From: Rhizoctonia solani
Taxonomy: Eukaryota > Basidiomycota > Agaricomycetes > Cantharellales > Ceratobasidiaceae
Reading direction: 5' to 3'
Length of the DNA: 64,000 nucleotides
Assembly: GCF_016906535.1 (NCBI RefSeq)
Contig: NC_057375.1
Location: 372,001-436,000, forward strand
In this document: in pieces, positions 42,667 to 56,227 of the stretch
Layout of the letters: the number at the start of each line of letters is the position of its first letter
How positions within the stretch are numbered: the stretch's first letter is position 1
Program-made: the position numbers and the translations under genes
The notes under the pieces: model-generated
The model's input: only the letters and a program-made list of their open reading frames with translations
What the model was told of the DNA's origin: nothing
Database searches by the model: none

Positions 42667-45600
42667 TTAGCCCGATTAGGCCAACTTAAAGGTCGACTGA
42701 AAAACGCGCGCCAAAGCGATGTATTTATACGACCTCGTTTGCGGGCAATTGCAAGTCCAGAACATCGCAGCAGGACCTGCAGTTGTGATATATCAGCATA
42801 TCTTAAGAAATGGCCGGTCAGTAACTCACCAATTCAATAAGAAACTCCGTCCCGAAAGCGATTGCCAATGTGGGAAGAACCATCCAGCTAAAACATTGAT
42901 CAGATATGGATGCCCGCGAGTGTTCCATCCGCTTAGGCACTTACGCCCAAATCCATCGGAATACACCAGCCTGTTGACCTTCCTGATAATCCCACACCCA
43001 AAGTGACTGAATGCTACCAGCGTTGAGTGTCAAAAGGATGAGGAGAGCAAATCCCATAAAGATGCGAGACATAACAATTCCCCATTGAAACCGATCTAAA
43101 GCAGGAAATTAGTGCTAGGTACAGAGACCATGGTTTATGTAACGTACCTCGTGGCTTGGAGTGAATTCGATTCATGATTCCCAGAGAAATAAAAATAGCT
43201 CCCGCAAGTGCTACGATATATCGGGCACCTTGTAGATGGGTCTCCAATAGTTCTGTTATTATCTGGTCAAATGGTCAATCAGTGAGAGGTTAGATTACCA
43301 GGCTAGACATGCAAACCGATTCGTAGTAGTAGGAAGAAGGGAGTTCGGGTTCTTCATTCCAGTCCTATGTGAATTCTTACTGGATCAATTAAGCACTATC
43401 CAGAGTTGAGCACACATCGCACCTTCAATGGGAGTGTATCATTAACGTAATATTCTTTAATTCTGGCTTCAATACTGGGCTTAATGTTGCTGTCCTTTCC
43501 CATGAAATTCTGGGACCAGTTATCCATGAGCTGCATTGATATCTCGAATAAGAGACTTACCGTATAGAACGCAGTCATAATTTTAAGTGAGATGCGCATA
43601 TTCCAGATACCAACCTGATCTCTAAATTTCTCCACGTCGACCTCGGATGGAGAAATTGTACCATTGTTTGTTACCGTTTCATTCAGCTGGTTGAATTCGT
43701 CTGCCCAAACAACTCCGCGTTTCAGTAGGAAGTTTTTCATGGGCATATTTGTCTGAGAAGTGGGATCGTCTAGAGCTATTTGTTGATCGCCCATTATTTT
43801 GTCAAACTGACGGAATGTCTTGAGCGCCGTGGATAAATAACTCTATAGAACATCAGCACCATACACAAGGAGGGTAACAAGTACTCACGGTCATAATGAA
43901 CTGATTTTTCACACCTTTTTTGAGGAGAGGAGTGAGCCTACATGCACGGATAATTTGAGAGGGCCCTCACCTAACAGCAACAAAATAATTCCTAAGAGGA
44001 AGGGAAGATGTGTCATCATCCACCACATATGTCGGACGCTACTTCCACTAGGATTCCGATGACCAGTGGGACCTTCAGCATAAAAGTAGGCTAAGAAATA
44101 AATGATAATAGCCGTGCATGCTATATTAGCCGCCACAGGCCCGCCGAATCCAGGCGCTGAGAGAACCGAATAAAGAGTCCCAGCGATTCCATTAAGGCCC
44201 TGCGTGTATGGTCTAGCGTTATAGTCGGTAAATTCTAGCTGGACTACTTACTTCGCCAATCACAACAGTGGTAATTCCTTCCAGCCTTTCACGAAGATTC
44301 ACATTAGTATGAGGTACTGGCCATTGCTGTCGAGTAATCGAGGGCTGCTGCAGTTCGATTGGGGTTTTGAGTAACACGGGTTGTGGCGGCGCATCGTGAG
44401 ATATAGAGGACTCATTTGTACTTCTAAAACTGGTTCTTTCCCAGTCAAGTCGCTCCATAATATGGTGCAATGCAACCTCGACTATGAGGCCAACCAGCCA
44501 CAAGATAAATTTGAGTTCTGCCCCTAGAACGGTTTTCCCTTTTTCAGAGCATGTGATTCCTGCACTGACCCAAAACAGAATGTTTGAAATGACAAGGCCA
44601 ATTGGGAGAATGTAAAGCTTCAAAGGGATAATTAACTTCTTTTCCCTGGCAGCAAAATACGCAAATCCATAAACTGAAATCGTACTCAGTGTTAGAGCAA
44701 ATGTGGAGGGAGAGTAATATGCCGTACCTAGTATATGTTGAAGCCATAGTATAGTGCTGAATATTTAGAAGTGAGCAGGTTACGGGTGTATCATTATGAT
44801 AAATACACACCGACTTGTAGCCACTGAACAGGCAATTACTTTCAAAGAATAGTACGTTATCCTGTCCTCTTGATATCGGACTGGATCAACCATTTCTTCC
44901 ATTGTCTTTGGGTCCAATGTGTCCATTCCTGGAGATTCTAAGATATACGCAATAAAACTGTAGCCTAGATTTGTATGTTAAGGTATGTGTGATTGAATGT
45001 AATGAAGAGTCGCTCACCACGAGTGGTTGCAGCCAAGAGCCCAAATATGATCAGTTGAACCAAAGTAGATAATAGATGGACCCTATCAATGTGTTCTGTC
45101 ATAATGTAGCTTCAGAGATGGTGTATTGTGGCATACCAATCGTTGGTGTAAAAGTGGATACTATATAAAGTCTAGACGGAACGCATCAGTCTAGTTTTCG
45201 GGCAGCTCATGGTTAGTCTTATATTGACCTGCGACGCCCATAGCCACCACACTAATAGAAAAAAGGTAGCATAAGATGCCATATCCTAAAGACAATTGTC
45301 TTGAGCAATCCGATGTATGTGGTTGGCAAACCTACCCAGGGTCCATCCAATTTGCCGTTTCTAACATTCTTAGTTGGCATGAAGTTGTCATTTGATAATG
45401 CTAGCTTACTGAGTGAGGCTCGCGAAGGATGCAGTCCATGCGAGGTCGTAGAACTTGAAACAAGTTGGTTAACCACCGAGCAAACGACTCGCAGAACTGA
45501 AAGTACGTACCAAGTTAACCCAAGTAGGGCCAGCATGAGTCACCTTGGCGGGCTTTACTACTGAGCTCTGTTTACTCAGGCTGGTGGTTCCACGACTCAT

Positions 45601-45897
45601 AGCAGGTCTTTCAGTTAGCTTGATACAATGGATAAGCCTTGATTATCTAGCCCAGGATCGAGACAAATATACCTTTTCGTCGCCCACATCACCCCCTGGT
45701 GTAGGTGTTGGATTGTAATCGCTTTTTGACGAAAGTCCAAGGTCGGGATCGATAAACGGGTTTTGCCATAGTGGCCGCCACTGTTCAAGCCTTTGTTCTG
45801 TTAGTCCATTATCATGGTCATTTTCAGGGTCAACGTCTGTAAGGAACCCGCTGAACCACCCCGTGAAAAGTATCGCATAGAGTGGTTGACTGCTCAT
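42667..45897 (-). CDS. LtrA-like multi-pass membrane protein, intact copy B
   Basis: Paralogue of the disrupted copy at 19555-39487, in the same orientation. Reading from the 5' end: LTEQRLEQWRPLWQNPF near 45790, THAGPTWVNL near 45520, then FYDLAWTASFASLS near 45460. The last matches the WxELFFDLVFV-type start of the low-temperature-requirement A family. Membrane segments include LLVWWLWASQV-like sequence near 45250, VHLLSTLVQLIIFGLLAATTRG near 45050, LGAELKFILWLVGLIVEVAL near 44520 and IACTAIIIYFLAYFYAEGP near 44100. LRERLEGITTVVIGE at 44310-44260 is the family's ER..G...GE signature. The C-terminus is ARKRGRINTSLWRAFF with TAA at 42667. At least ten short introns are present. Bacterial LtrA was named from a cold-growth phenotype; the function in fungi is unclear. 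The N-terminal exon start is uncertain. Confidence 0.78.
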
Positions 45898-47717
45898 GGT
45901 CGGGCTATATCTTGAGAGGGCTTACCAGTACAGGCGTGAAGTATGGGCGCCTTTATATATCACTCTACGCCAATGAGGACTATCTTAGCCGGAGTATATC
46001 CGTCTCCTATGTAGATCTATGCTGGGCCGGCGTTCTAGAATTCTAATACTAGTTCAATAGACCCGTACCCATCAGGTGGTTGTGAGTATAGATTGACGCC
46101 TTACAAACTTCGATCCTCAGAAAAGAGGCTAGTTTACCACTTGGAAGTCGGGGGTTGGGGTCGGTAGCTGCAGCTCCGTTCCAGATTTGTAACTGGCATC
46201 CAATCAATCGACCAATTGGAGACGGCGAACGGTGATGACCGAGTCTGTTGTGCCTGAGATAGCCGCCAGGGAAGTGCATCTAGCTTACGTGAACTGGCCG
46301 AGCACTTCCCTAAATAGAATGCCCACTTCACGATAACCTCATTCGGCATTCTCTCCTTTGGAGTGGGTGGATATTTTCGGGCGGTAGGCCCCTGGCACAC
46401 AGATGAATCAGTAATTGGCATCCGACCACTTGCAAGTGAGCTGAAGGCTCACGTCTTTTAACTTTCCCTCTCACAGCGCGTACTCGAAGGGGCAATAACT
46501 CAACGATCAAGCAGCTTCCTGGAGGCATATACATGCTCATCAGTTCAGCATGTAAGATATTTGATCAATTGCAGACCCCAGGTCGACCATTTCCCTCCTG
46601 GCCGCCGGCTCCATTTATCGCCTGATTTGGAATGATTCGATTGAACTCCTATCGTTCATGGAATCATATAGTTCCCGGGCCTCCCTTTCTATAATGAGAA
46701 CTTCCCGGAAGACTTTGGCCCCGTCTCCTGGTAGATTTTATCGCAAGTACTACTTTCAATCGGCCCACCTTGTCGCGTAAACATTAACCATAGCCCCTCC
46801 TACAGAGAAGCTGTAGGAGAGTTTTGCAGTCAAAGCCACCGGTGTTCTCGCGGAGTGCTCTGTAGTGTTTTATGAGCGGGCTAGAACTATTGTATCTAAA
46901 AGAGCATGTCCCAAATCCGGAATACTGTAGACACTTTGGTCTGTATTTAAATTTACCGGTTCGTGTTGCTCCCACTAATCTACGATTCAATGGGCCCCAA
47001 TTGTTGCCGTTCAAATCAATTACCCAACAGTGTAGTGTATTTTGTGAGTACCAAGGCACGAATCAAGAGGCGCTTGCTTCGAGGAGGAGAAACCTTTATG
47101 TACTTGAACGAATGAAAGGAAATCGTTCATAAACTTCCTCGCACCTCTGTAAAGCATATATGGAGCAAGGTCCAAATATACATTACTGACTCACGCGGTA
47201 TAACGGGTCCTGGTTTTTGGTCTCCTCGAGCGGTTTGCCTTGTTCGCATGTGGCTCCTACCGCCCCGTAATAGAAATATATTCCAAAAAAAAAGGACTCG
47301 CGCGAATTTCGCAGGCTTGGCGCCATCTTTTGAATGTGTTCCCATCCCACTGAATCGTACAAGTTGTAAGTAGTTTGAATGAAGAGATTTCACGTATTTT
47401 TATTTAACATATGTTTCAGACCTTTTTTTACTACGCCGCTCGATACTGTTACAGCCAACTCTCCCGAAGGGAAAACCTTCATGACCGCACTTGATTGACA
47501 GTGACTCGTCCCCATACGAGCTTAGTTCACAGTTTCACACCCCCATCTCATCTCGCTAGTCCTATCATACCATGCACAATTCATCCTTAAAAAGCAATAT
47601 ATAACAAACATGCAAACGTATAAACGCATAGCTCAAATAAAAAAAACCCCCCATGTCTTCTCTCTCTTACACCCCACACCCCCGTCTTATATCCTCAAGT
47701 AACCTAAAGACAACACC
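45898..47717. other. Intergenic region
   Basis: It holds the promoter side of LtrA-like copy B and the 3' side of the TMEM184-like gene. Short frames at 46049-46540 and 46784-47393 have no recognisable motifs. No RNA gene or repeat family was recognised. Confidence 0.4.
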
Positions 47718-50534
47718 TCACGCCCACGGATTAGACATCCCATCCGGCAAAATCACATCAGCAGTGACGTGCGCGTGCGGAGGGGGAGTAGCAGCACGCG
47801 CGATCGTCACCTCGGTATCCGCCTCGATCGGCTCATCCTCGGGGCTCGCCTGGCCGCCGTCGCCCGACTTGACCTCGGGCCCGCCACCGTGTTTGTCGTC
47901 CGTCTGGTCTCTTGCTCGTTCTTCCCGCGTGGGCTGGGTCGTGTTGGGTGATCGTCGGTGGGTGTCTTGGACTCGGACTTTGGTCTGGTCGATGGATCCT
48001 GCGCGTTCGCGTTCTTCGACCGAGACCTGGGGTGTGCATGTTAGTATGCGGTTTGCGAGTGAGTGTAGTGGTAGAAGCTACGAATGCGCAACCAGATGCA
48101 GGGCACGGAATTAAAACCACAAACAGATTAAATCCAACTTGCTCCATATTCCATCCCACCCACTCCCAAAAAAAAGAAAGAAAGAAAACCCCGCCCCCGC
48201 TCACCTCGACATCCCTCCCATCCTCCAAAACATACCCCCGACGATACACCCTCTTCCCACCGGGCCTCAACGCCGGATCCCCCTTGCGCCGCTCCCGACT
48301 CGCCGCCTGCTCCGCCGCGTCCTTGTCCTCGACGACGAGATCGACCGCGTCGGGCGGTAAAGCCCGGTTCGAGCGCGTCGTCGGGCTCTCGGTTCGCGAG
48401 GGCGTTTGGGCCGCCGAGCTCGCGCGGGATCGGGATCGGGATTGGGACTGGGAGTGGTGTGGGGGTTCGGGTCGGAGTCGGGCGGTTCCAGATGCAGGAC
48501 CCGAACCGGGACCCGAACCAGGACCTGAACCCGAACCGGACGAAGATGCGTGCCATTGCAAGTCGACGCCTCCGACTTTAATATCGGGCCGTTTCCCATC
48601 CCGCATGTCGATATTGAGTTTCTGACCCGGTCTGGGGCGGACTTGTCCATCTTGGACGTCTTGCCGCGCCTTGACCGATTCAGTGTCTCCATCATCACCG
48701 TCATTATCGTCGTCGTCGTCCCCATCTTGGGCCCATTTCCCGTATACGCCTCGAGGACCGACGTCCGTCGCACCGTACCCCTTTCCCAACCGGTGCGGAA
48801 CAATCCCGCCCAAATCAGGATGAAACGCAGCCGCACGCTGGTCTCTCAAAATCTGCTCTTCCGCATCCCATATCCTCGCCCTGGCACGCTCGCTCGAACA
48901 GTCGACGACGGGGTAGTTGTAGTCCCCAAACACGAGCTTGCGAGCTTCATCGTACATCACATCCTCGCGCTTGCTCTTTCGGAACCGGACGATCGCAAGA
49001 CTGCGCGACGACTCGAACTGGACGTCGAACGCGCCCGGTACGACGAGGTGTCCCGAGTCCGAGTCGGACGAGGACGATTCGGAATGGACGACTTGGGAGG
49101 CTTGGGCTTCCGTCAGAGGTGCATAGGCGTTTTGCTCTTCGATTGCTTGACGGGCTTTGGCGAGGATTCCGGGAGCGGGGATTGTCGGTGGGTTGGCGTC
49201 CTCTGCGGGCATGGGCAGCCAGTATTTTTTGCGTCCTCCTGCTGCGTATCGGAGTCCGGCACGAATGCGGCGATCGCGGCCTGTTCCTTGGTGCATGCCT
49301 CCTTCGGCGGGTTCGTATGCTTGGTATGATACGCCCCCTCGTAATGTATCTCTCGCGTCGACTATGACGTCCAAAAGGCCGAATGCGTCCCGCAAAGCAT
49401 GTAGGAAGGGCATACGGGCGACGTGATGGACGCTGGGATCGGTAAAGTCGGAAGTGGAGAATGCGTACGAGTGGGCAATGGCGAATATGGGCATTTCGTA
49501 ACATATGAGTGTATCGGTTATGGCGAGCGAGATGTGTTCCACGTCGGTGTATGATCCGACTGGCAAGAGGTTGAGTTGATGCATGGTGAGGGAAAAGGAA
49601 ACATACCATGTTTGATTATCCCAATCGAGACGAGAAATGATATACAGATGGATTGCCAGAATGAGAAGAACAGAATTCCTTTGACGCATAGGAATTTGGG
49701 CATCGGTCTGGACCAAGTCAGCTGGTGCCCAGTAGATTAAAGAACAAGCACTCACCTGAACGGTTTGAGATCACTGCTGACACATACCCAGAACATGGCA
49801 AGGCAATACAAGCTCAGGCAAATTGAAGCATTGTATACGATACTAACGTATAGATAACCGGCGTCGACTCGAAAGGCACCTTCTCGGTATTTGCCCAATG
49901 CTTTGAGAATCAAAGTGATGGCCGCCAGGATAGGTTTGACTTGGACGTATTCTGTGGGCGGTGAGCGAGTGCTGTCACACGATAGGATGGGACGTACGGA
50001 GTATGCCTCGGCGGAGGGAAAGAAATGTAAATGGATCCGAAGCATCCAGTTCGCGTTTGAATAGGCTGACTGGGAATGCGTGTTCTTTGGGTTCTCGACC
50101 GTAGAGAAGGATAAGAAGGGACCGTTCGCCACCGAGATAGATGAGTAGCAGATGGAAGAAACAGTATATCACAAATGCCTATTTCTATTCAATATTAGTC
50201 GCTTCGAGTGATTGGTGGCTCACCTCGTATACGTCTCGCAAGACATCAATAATGACACCTGCCTCGAGGGAAAAGAGGGAAATAAATGATGATATGGCAT
50301 AGAGTGGGACCATGACCATGATCCGAATGACCATTCTTTTCTCACTTAGCTTTATTCGGATTATCATTGATAGACTCACCTCTGCAGCGCCGGCTTGCGA
50401 TAATTCTTGAGATGAGAACATATTGACAGCACAGACGTCACCGTCGCCACCGCAGTCGCCAATCCAGCAGACACAAGGACCGTAGAGGACAGTCCAGACC
50501 CAGACCCAGCTTCCACAGTCGTAAAATCGCCCAT
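47718..50534 (-). CDS. TMEM184/Hfl1-type membrane protein (Ost-alpha domain)
   Basis: Organic-solute-transporter-alpha/DUF300 family. ATG 50534 opens a first membrane segment (VLVSAGLATAVATVTSVVSM). Family hallmarks follow: VPLYAISSFISLFS, VYEAFVIYCFFHLLLIYLGG, a YVQVKPILA stretch, YLYVSIVYNASICLSLYCLA, KFLCVKGILFFSFWQ and a last helix region ending ITDTLICYEMPIFAIAHSYA. The long cytosolic tail is charged and Ser/Gly/Pro-rich with (GSGP)-type repeats. A last exon, after an intron with donor near 48205 and acceptor near 48029, ends LPDGMSNPWA with TGA at 47718. Fission yeast Hfl1 of this family sits in the vacuole membrane and recruits Atg8; that role here is by analogy. Introns also lie near 50370, 50200, 49990 and 49740. 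Confidence 0.85.
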
Positions 50535-53215
50535 TGATCGTTGTTGTCTTGCCCTAGAGCCAAGAATGACAGCGCGATATGGACGTTGTCGTCACCCGCA
50601 AATCATCACGCGGTTAAGCGCCGAGTGATCGACATGACCTCACCCCGCGCAAATAGGGGCAAATGTATCATTTTGGGTTCTGCTTGGCTGGCTGGTCGGT
50701 TCGGAAGCCCTAGACACAGACCTCGCCCTCTTGGCTTGGTGGCTGCGCTACCGTTCCTGAGTACTCTTTTTTTTCGTACACGCGGCCACATCTGACTGAG
50801 CGTCTAATGGAGGTGTGGATTATATTATTCATCCAAGGGGCTGCCCATCGACGAGGAACACGAGTTCAACATTGATTGAGTCTCGGAGCACTAGTAATGT
50901 CAAGGACCATTGCTGTCCCAGCGCCTAACCCAGGGACCTCCATCCATTAGTCAGGAATTGTCACGATGCCAAGACGACGTTTATTTCGGTACCATTCAAC
51001 GAACTACCGCCCAACAGAGTCATCTACGTCCGAGCATAACTAGTTAATCAACCAGACCTGACAGCACCTCCTATATCTCGGTTGCAGTTGCAAACCATTC
51101 GCTTGCAGCCACTCGAATGGACGAACGCCGATCCGCAACTCAACTCTGGGACCTCAAAATGTGAATTATCGACTGAGCTTTGCGCTTGCCTGACCACAGA
51201 CAACTTCAAAATGTCAAATAAATATCTACAGCAAATAGTAACCGGTAAATTACTACGATTCAATATGGGCGAACTTGGAAATAGCGCGGTTATAACTGCA
51301 TTGGTTGACCAACTTGTGGATTGTCATAGAGCAGCAAGTCTATGAGTCATACTTCTTCCTGTCCTACTTCCCGTTCTGACGTTCCGGTCCTTCTGGTGGT
51401 CAAACCCCCAGAAGCCCCTCCCCCCTTTTTTTTTTCTCAAACATAGGCAGAAGCAATGCGGATGAAATGTTGTATGGGTACCATCATACGATCAGTTTTA
51501 CATCCATACGAAACCAGATGTTCTGCTTCGAGAATACGTATGCTTCATCAGTATGACTGGATATTGGAATCAAGTAAGGAACGAACCAAGACATGTGGTT
51601 GTAGGAAATCTCGGGCATGGTGAGGAATAAGAGAATCGGAATAGACAAATTCCCTCTACCCTAGACGTAACAAATCACAACCCCCACGCATCTCAACAAG
51701 TCGACACGCGCAATGTATTTTAAGATCAAACGCTGCCTACCGCATACCAAACACGAATCATATTTTAGTACAACGACCAACCGCATTCAATCGGGAAATA
51801 ACTCTCGCGTCCAGACCCTCAAAGACCAATACTCGCTCCAACGGAAAAAACACGTTACTTCGCTTGTATTGTAATCTCCCTTTCCCAACTCATACCTTAC
51901 CCTACAAAGCACATATACAGACACCCAACTCGCCTTTAGCGACATTCTGGACCGTATCATTCCATAAATATCATTACCACGTTCAGATTGTCTCGGTTCA
52001 TAATGTAGCCGACATCTTATCAATCCCGAGCCGTGATATTTATACAACTAATTAAGTAGCATAAGTCCTATTTTTAGCAACCGGGTCGGAAGGTCAGGCG
52101 TGATGACAAAGCAAAATCCAACGAAGTCCGGGCTTCCTGTCCACCAATGACGACGAAAGGCTACCGACCCCCCCCCCTCCACCTGTGATCGGTGCACTAC
52201 TTGATACAGACGTTCGGGAGCGCAATACCCGCTGGATACTATGAATAACTTTATTGACGGGCGATGAATTGATGCGGCTTGGTTACAAGTACACAACTTG
52301 CGTTCTGGAATCCCAAAAAGGGACTTGATGGGGGTTCGTTTCTTTTTCAATGCCGGGCTTTGGGTGCATACGTTGCAGATCGAGTGCTCAAAATAACTCG
52401 GCCGGTTGCTTACATATTACCTTTCTCGCGGTTCTACCATATGCGTCGTCTCTGTGTTCCGAGAGAGATGTGTGCGGCATTAAAAGTTATCGATGATTAG
52501 GCAAGCTATATGTCTCGGTCTGGCCGATGGGACTCTTTACGCTGATTGGACGACTCTGCCGACTGGAGCTGCGGATGCACATACTGCGAGACTTTCCTAC
52601 TCGCTTTTCCTCGACTATGGTCATCTGTCCAACCAATATGGCAGAGGGGCTGGAATGCATATTACTCTATATAGCTACGCAGCATTATTTGAACTCAATT
52701 TCTTCCGCGAGGCAAATCAAATAACGGTGCCTTAATGCCGCTATATTAGCTTGTAAATAAACGAGACATTTTTAGACACAATCCATGATTCTCATTCCAC
52801 GATCGAATCACTCGGTGTTCGCGAATCAAGACTTTATTCCTCGTGGCTCTTTCGGCGCTGCGGCTCATCCTTCGGCCCGTTTGGCTGCAAACAATTGTCG
52901 ATGCGCGAATAAGGGATTGTAGGTACTAGAAACAGTCTTTCTTTGGTCTTCTGTACCGGACTAGCGGCAAGCGTTGGCGGATATTGCATCTGGCCAACTA
53001 CTCTGTTTATCCTTGCACTACCTTCATACCATGCATTCGTCACTCATTGGTAGGACTGATGCCGATTCTACTCGTCATAGGAAGCTTATTCGAGTGACCT
53101 GTCAAATATACGTGCTCTGGTCCCAAGTTCTATAAAGCCTATCGTTGGAAGGCTCAAACTATTCAGAGGTCTCCTCTACTCAGCGTTCCTTAGTTCTCTT
53201 ACGTCTTCAGATACC
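50535..53215. other. Long intergenic region
   Basis: About 2.7 kb with promoter regions for the genes on both sides. Only short frames lacking motifs were found. Homopolymer runs occur near 51422 (C and T) and 52160 (C). No tRNA, repeat or mobile element was recognised. Confidence 0.4.
53131..53136 (+). promoter_or_regulatory. TATA-like box upstream of oxalate decarboxylase
   Basis: TATAAA lies 80 bp upstream of the ATG at 53216, a normal distance for a fungal TATA promoter. Confidence 0.45.
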
Positions 53216-55250
53216 ATGTTCACCCCATTCGTCGTCGCTCTCGCTCTCTCAGCAGGTGTACTCGGCGCTCCGGCACCAGCAGCAGCAGACGCCAAGTCAT
53301 CGACGACTATCAAAGCTACAGCCACTTCGGTCTCTTCGTCCGCCTCCACGGTCCCATCGCCAACCAGCGATTCGTCCTTGCCGGTCCCGACTGTACCCTA
53401 TGCATCTGATGACTTGAACGAGTCGTACCTCGACAAGTTCCAAAACGAGCTCCCGGAGCCGATTCGAGGTGCCGCAGGTGCCAAGTTGCTCGGTCCTCAA
53501 AATGTCCCTATTGACCGACAGAATCCTGACTTTTTGGCGAGCCCAAGTACTGACAACGGAGCCGTGTAAGTAAAGATTATTGCTCATGTTTTTCTGGACT
53601 AATTTTCTTTTTATAGTTCCAACGCCAAGTGGCCATTCAGCTTGTCGCATAACCGAGTTCAGGATGGTGGTTGGGGGCGTCAACAGAATGGTAAGCTGGC
53701 GATGGCCAGTTGTGCACTTGAGAAAAAAAAAAAACTCATGACTATAAACAGTCCACACGATGCCCATCGCAACGGCTATGGCTGGTGTGAACATGCGTCT
53801 GAAAGCTGGAGGAATTCGGTAGGCTTTTAAATATTAATAGGTGATAATAAGTAATCTGACGGACCGGGTAGTGAATTACACTGGCATACTGCTGCGGAGG
53901 TTTGTGAAACATTTAATTTAATGGAAGTTGTACTCACTTTTCTAAATCATTAAGTGGGCATACGTGTTGGCGGTGAGTTGATTGACAGAACTATTAGCAC
54001 CAAAGTCTGATTGATTTCAAAATTATAGGGAAGCTGCCGTGTTGGTGCTGTCAACGCCGACGGCCAAAATTATCAGGCCGATGTTGTAAGAACTCACGTC
54101 AATCTCCGAGCATAATCATTTTTTACTTAGTTTTCCGCTGTAGTACCCGGGTGACCTTTGGTACTTCCCAGCTGGTGTCCCACACGTCCTCCAGGGCCTC
54201 AACAATACTGCCGATGGCTGCGAGTTCCTCCTGGTAAGCTCACTCCACATTATTCTGACACTCTCCTAATAAATCCCCTGTAGGTGTTCGACGACGGAGA
54301 GTTCAGCGAAGATTCCACCTTTTCAGTTACAGATTGGATGGCACACGTTCCCAAGGAAGTACTGGGCAAGAACTTCAAGGTCAACGCTTCCGCCTTTGAC
54401 CATATTCCAGATCGTCAGCTGTGGATGTTGCCTAGTGCGGTCCCTACTGGCACTGCCGACGGTGATTTGGTGAAGAGCCCTCAAGGAGTTTCTACTCTCC
54501 CTTACTCGTTTGCTGCTAGCAAGGCCAACGCAACAAAGGTATGTATATGTATACATCACCACCTGCTGAAAACTAATTCCATACTTACTAGGTTGCGGGT
54601 GGATCAGTCAAAGTTGTTGATTCAAGAACCTTTGAAGTTAGCAAGACCATTGCTATGGCTGAGGTCACCGTCGAGGTCGGAGGAATTCGTGAGCTCCACG
54701 TGAGTATGGTCCTGTGGAAGCATTCATTTTAGTTAACCATTTACCCAGTGGCATCCGACTCAACCCGAATGGAGTTATTTCATGTAAGGCCCATCTGCTC
54801 GCTTGTTTCCCTTATGATTCTAAACGAATTAATACAGTCAAGGAAATGCGCGCATCACTGTTTTTGCTGCTCAGGCCAACGCCCGTACCTTTGACTACCA
54901 GGCTGGTGATATCGGTACGTTATTGATTCGGAGCTCATCAACATGCATTTATTAATATCTGGCAAAGGCTACGTACCTCCTTCCTTCGGCCATTATGTCG
55001 AGAACATTGGCAACACCACGCTCAAGTTCCTCGAGATCTTCAACGCCGACAAATACGAGGATATTTCTTTGAACCAGTGGCTCGCTCTCACTCCTCCCGA
55101 ACTGGTCAAGGTAAAAAAGCAACAACTTGTTATCAGTTCCTTTAGAAAATTAATCATAATCTGCTTCAGGCTCACTTGCAACTCAGCGACGATACCATTA
55201 GCAAGCTCCAAAAAGTCAAGCCAATCGTTGTTGGGTCCGGTCTCCTCTAA
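53216..55250 (+). CDS. Secreted oxalate decarboxylase (bicupin)
   Basis: Mn-dependent enzyme converting oxalate to formate and CO2. ATG 53216 begins a signal peptide ([20 protein letters not shown]), followed by a Ser/Thr-rich linker. Cupin 1 motif: [20 protein letters not shown], with HxH and Glu ligands spread over exons near 53800-53970. Its second motif is [19 protein letters not shown] near 54150. Cupin 2 repeats the pattern: [19 protein letters not shown] at 54680-54780, then [15 protein letters not shown] near 54970-55010. The protein ends VVGSGLL with TAA at 55248-55250. All eight expected metal ligands are visible. Very short exons occur around 53870-54060. Such enzymes detoxify oxalate outside wood- or plant-associated fungi. 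The TATA box at 53131 supports the start. Confidence 0.93.
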
Positions 55251-55336
55251 ATCAACCAAGCTTCCCATAATTTACCCATGTAAATATTATACGATTTTAT
55301 CACCTCGTATTCAATGTCAACGACATGTTTTCTACT

Positions 55337-55594
55337 TCATGCATCAGTGGTTTCATCCACGGTATCCAGCACATAAAGTGAAGCCAATGCGAATGCAATG
55401 ATGAACACTAATACGAATGCTACAGAAGCACTCTTGGCAAAGTTAGAACTCTTATTAGAGCCGCGCTTCATAGACGCTGCAGTTTTTTGCTGAGAGATTT
55501 CATCATAACCTTCGCGATCGACTATTTGACTCTGCTTTGTAAATTGAGTAATAGTATATAATGGGGTTAGTACTGATATTTCCATGGTTTTCAC
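55337..55594 (-). CDS. Possible small tail-anchored protein
   Basis: An 85-codon frame with a charged N-terminal part and one strong C-terminal membrane segment (SVAFVLVFIIAFALASLYVL). It lies antisense just beyond the oxalate decarboxylase. No family was recognised and no splice extension seen. It may be a real small gene or a chance frame; the hydrophobic segment is the only positive sign. Confidence 0.28.
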   Translation of the reverse strand: MKTMEISVLTPLYTITQFTKQSQIVDREGYDEISQQKTAASMKRGSNKSSNFAKSASVAFVLVFIIAFALASLYVLDTVDETTDA

Positions 55595-56227
55595 ATCTCA
55601 GTTCGAGTAGTTTAAACACTTCAGGTACTGCCATGCTTCATATTCTTCAATATGGACGTTTTGCAATGAAGCCTGCGGAGTCGCAAAATAGCGACCTAGC
55701 CGGAGCATGTAGCGAGTCACGTGACGACCGCTTCACGTCGTGTCGACTTGCGTCCGACCTCCTCCACCATCTGGCCTCGTATACAGGGAGTGCCGCGGCA
55801 CGCCTTTGCATGTCATTTTTATCCCGACCACCATCCTTTGGTCATGAGAGCTGGTTTGGGCCGTCCACCCATGAGCCAGGCTCGCGGTCGGGCGCCCCGG
55901 GTCCAGCCTCGCTGCTTTGCAGCCGCGGGGGTTCCCCAACCTTCACCGGTCCGGGTCTCGTGGCCGACGCGGACGATCGTGCAGAGGATAAGTTTTCTCC
56001 ACTATGGTATTACGCCCGTAAACACGTCCCTACCTGGGCGATATCTATAATTGGTCATATTATAAGTGAAGCCTGAGGGCCTCAGTTAGCATACTTCCAA
56101 GACGATATTCTATGGTGTTCAAAAGGAAGCTCACAAAATCAAGCAATCGCTGTTAAAGGGTAGGTCAATAAATATTAATATATTAATACATGGATAATTT
56201 AATACAACAGAGCTATATGCGAAGTAT
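55595..56227. other. Intergenic region
   Basis: GC-rich in its middle (about 55690-55980), with open frames on both strands but no family motif. No supported gene. Confidence 0.35.

Noticed and set aside
42667..45897. Assigning the membrane family to DUF6535
   Set aside because: The DUF6535 core (LLxFAGLFSAVVTAF-like) is missing, while the FYDLAW start and RERLEGITTVVIGE motif fit LtrA.
47912..49367. Long plus-strand frames opposite the TMEM184-like gene
   Set aside because: GC-rich antisense frames without motifs; the minus strand has clear family sequence and splice sites.
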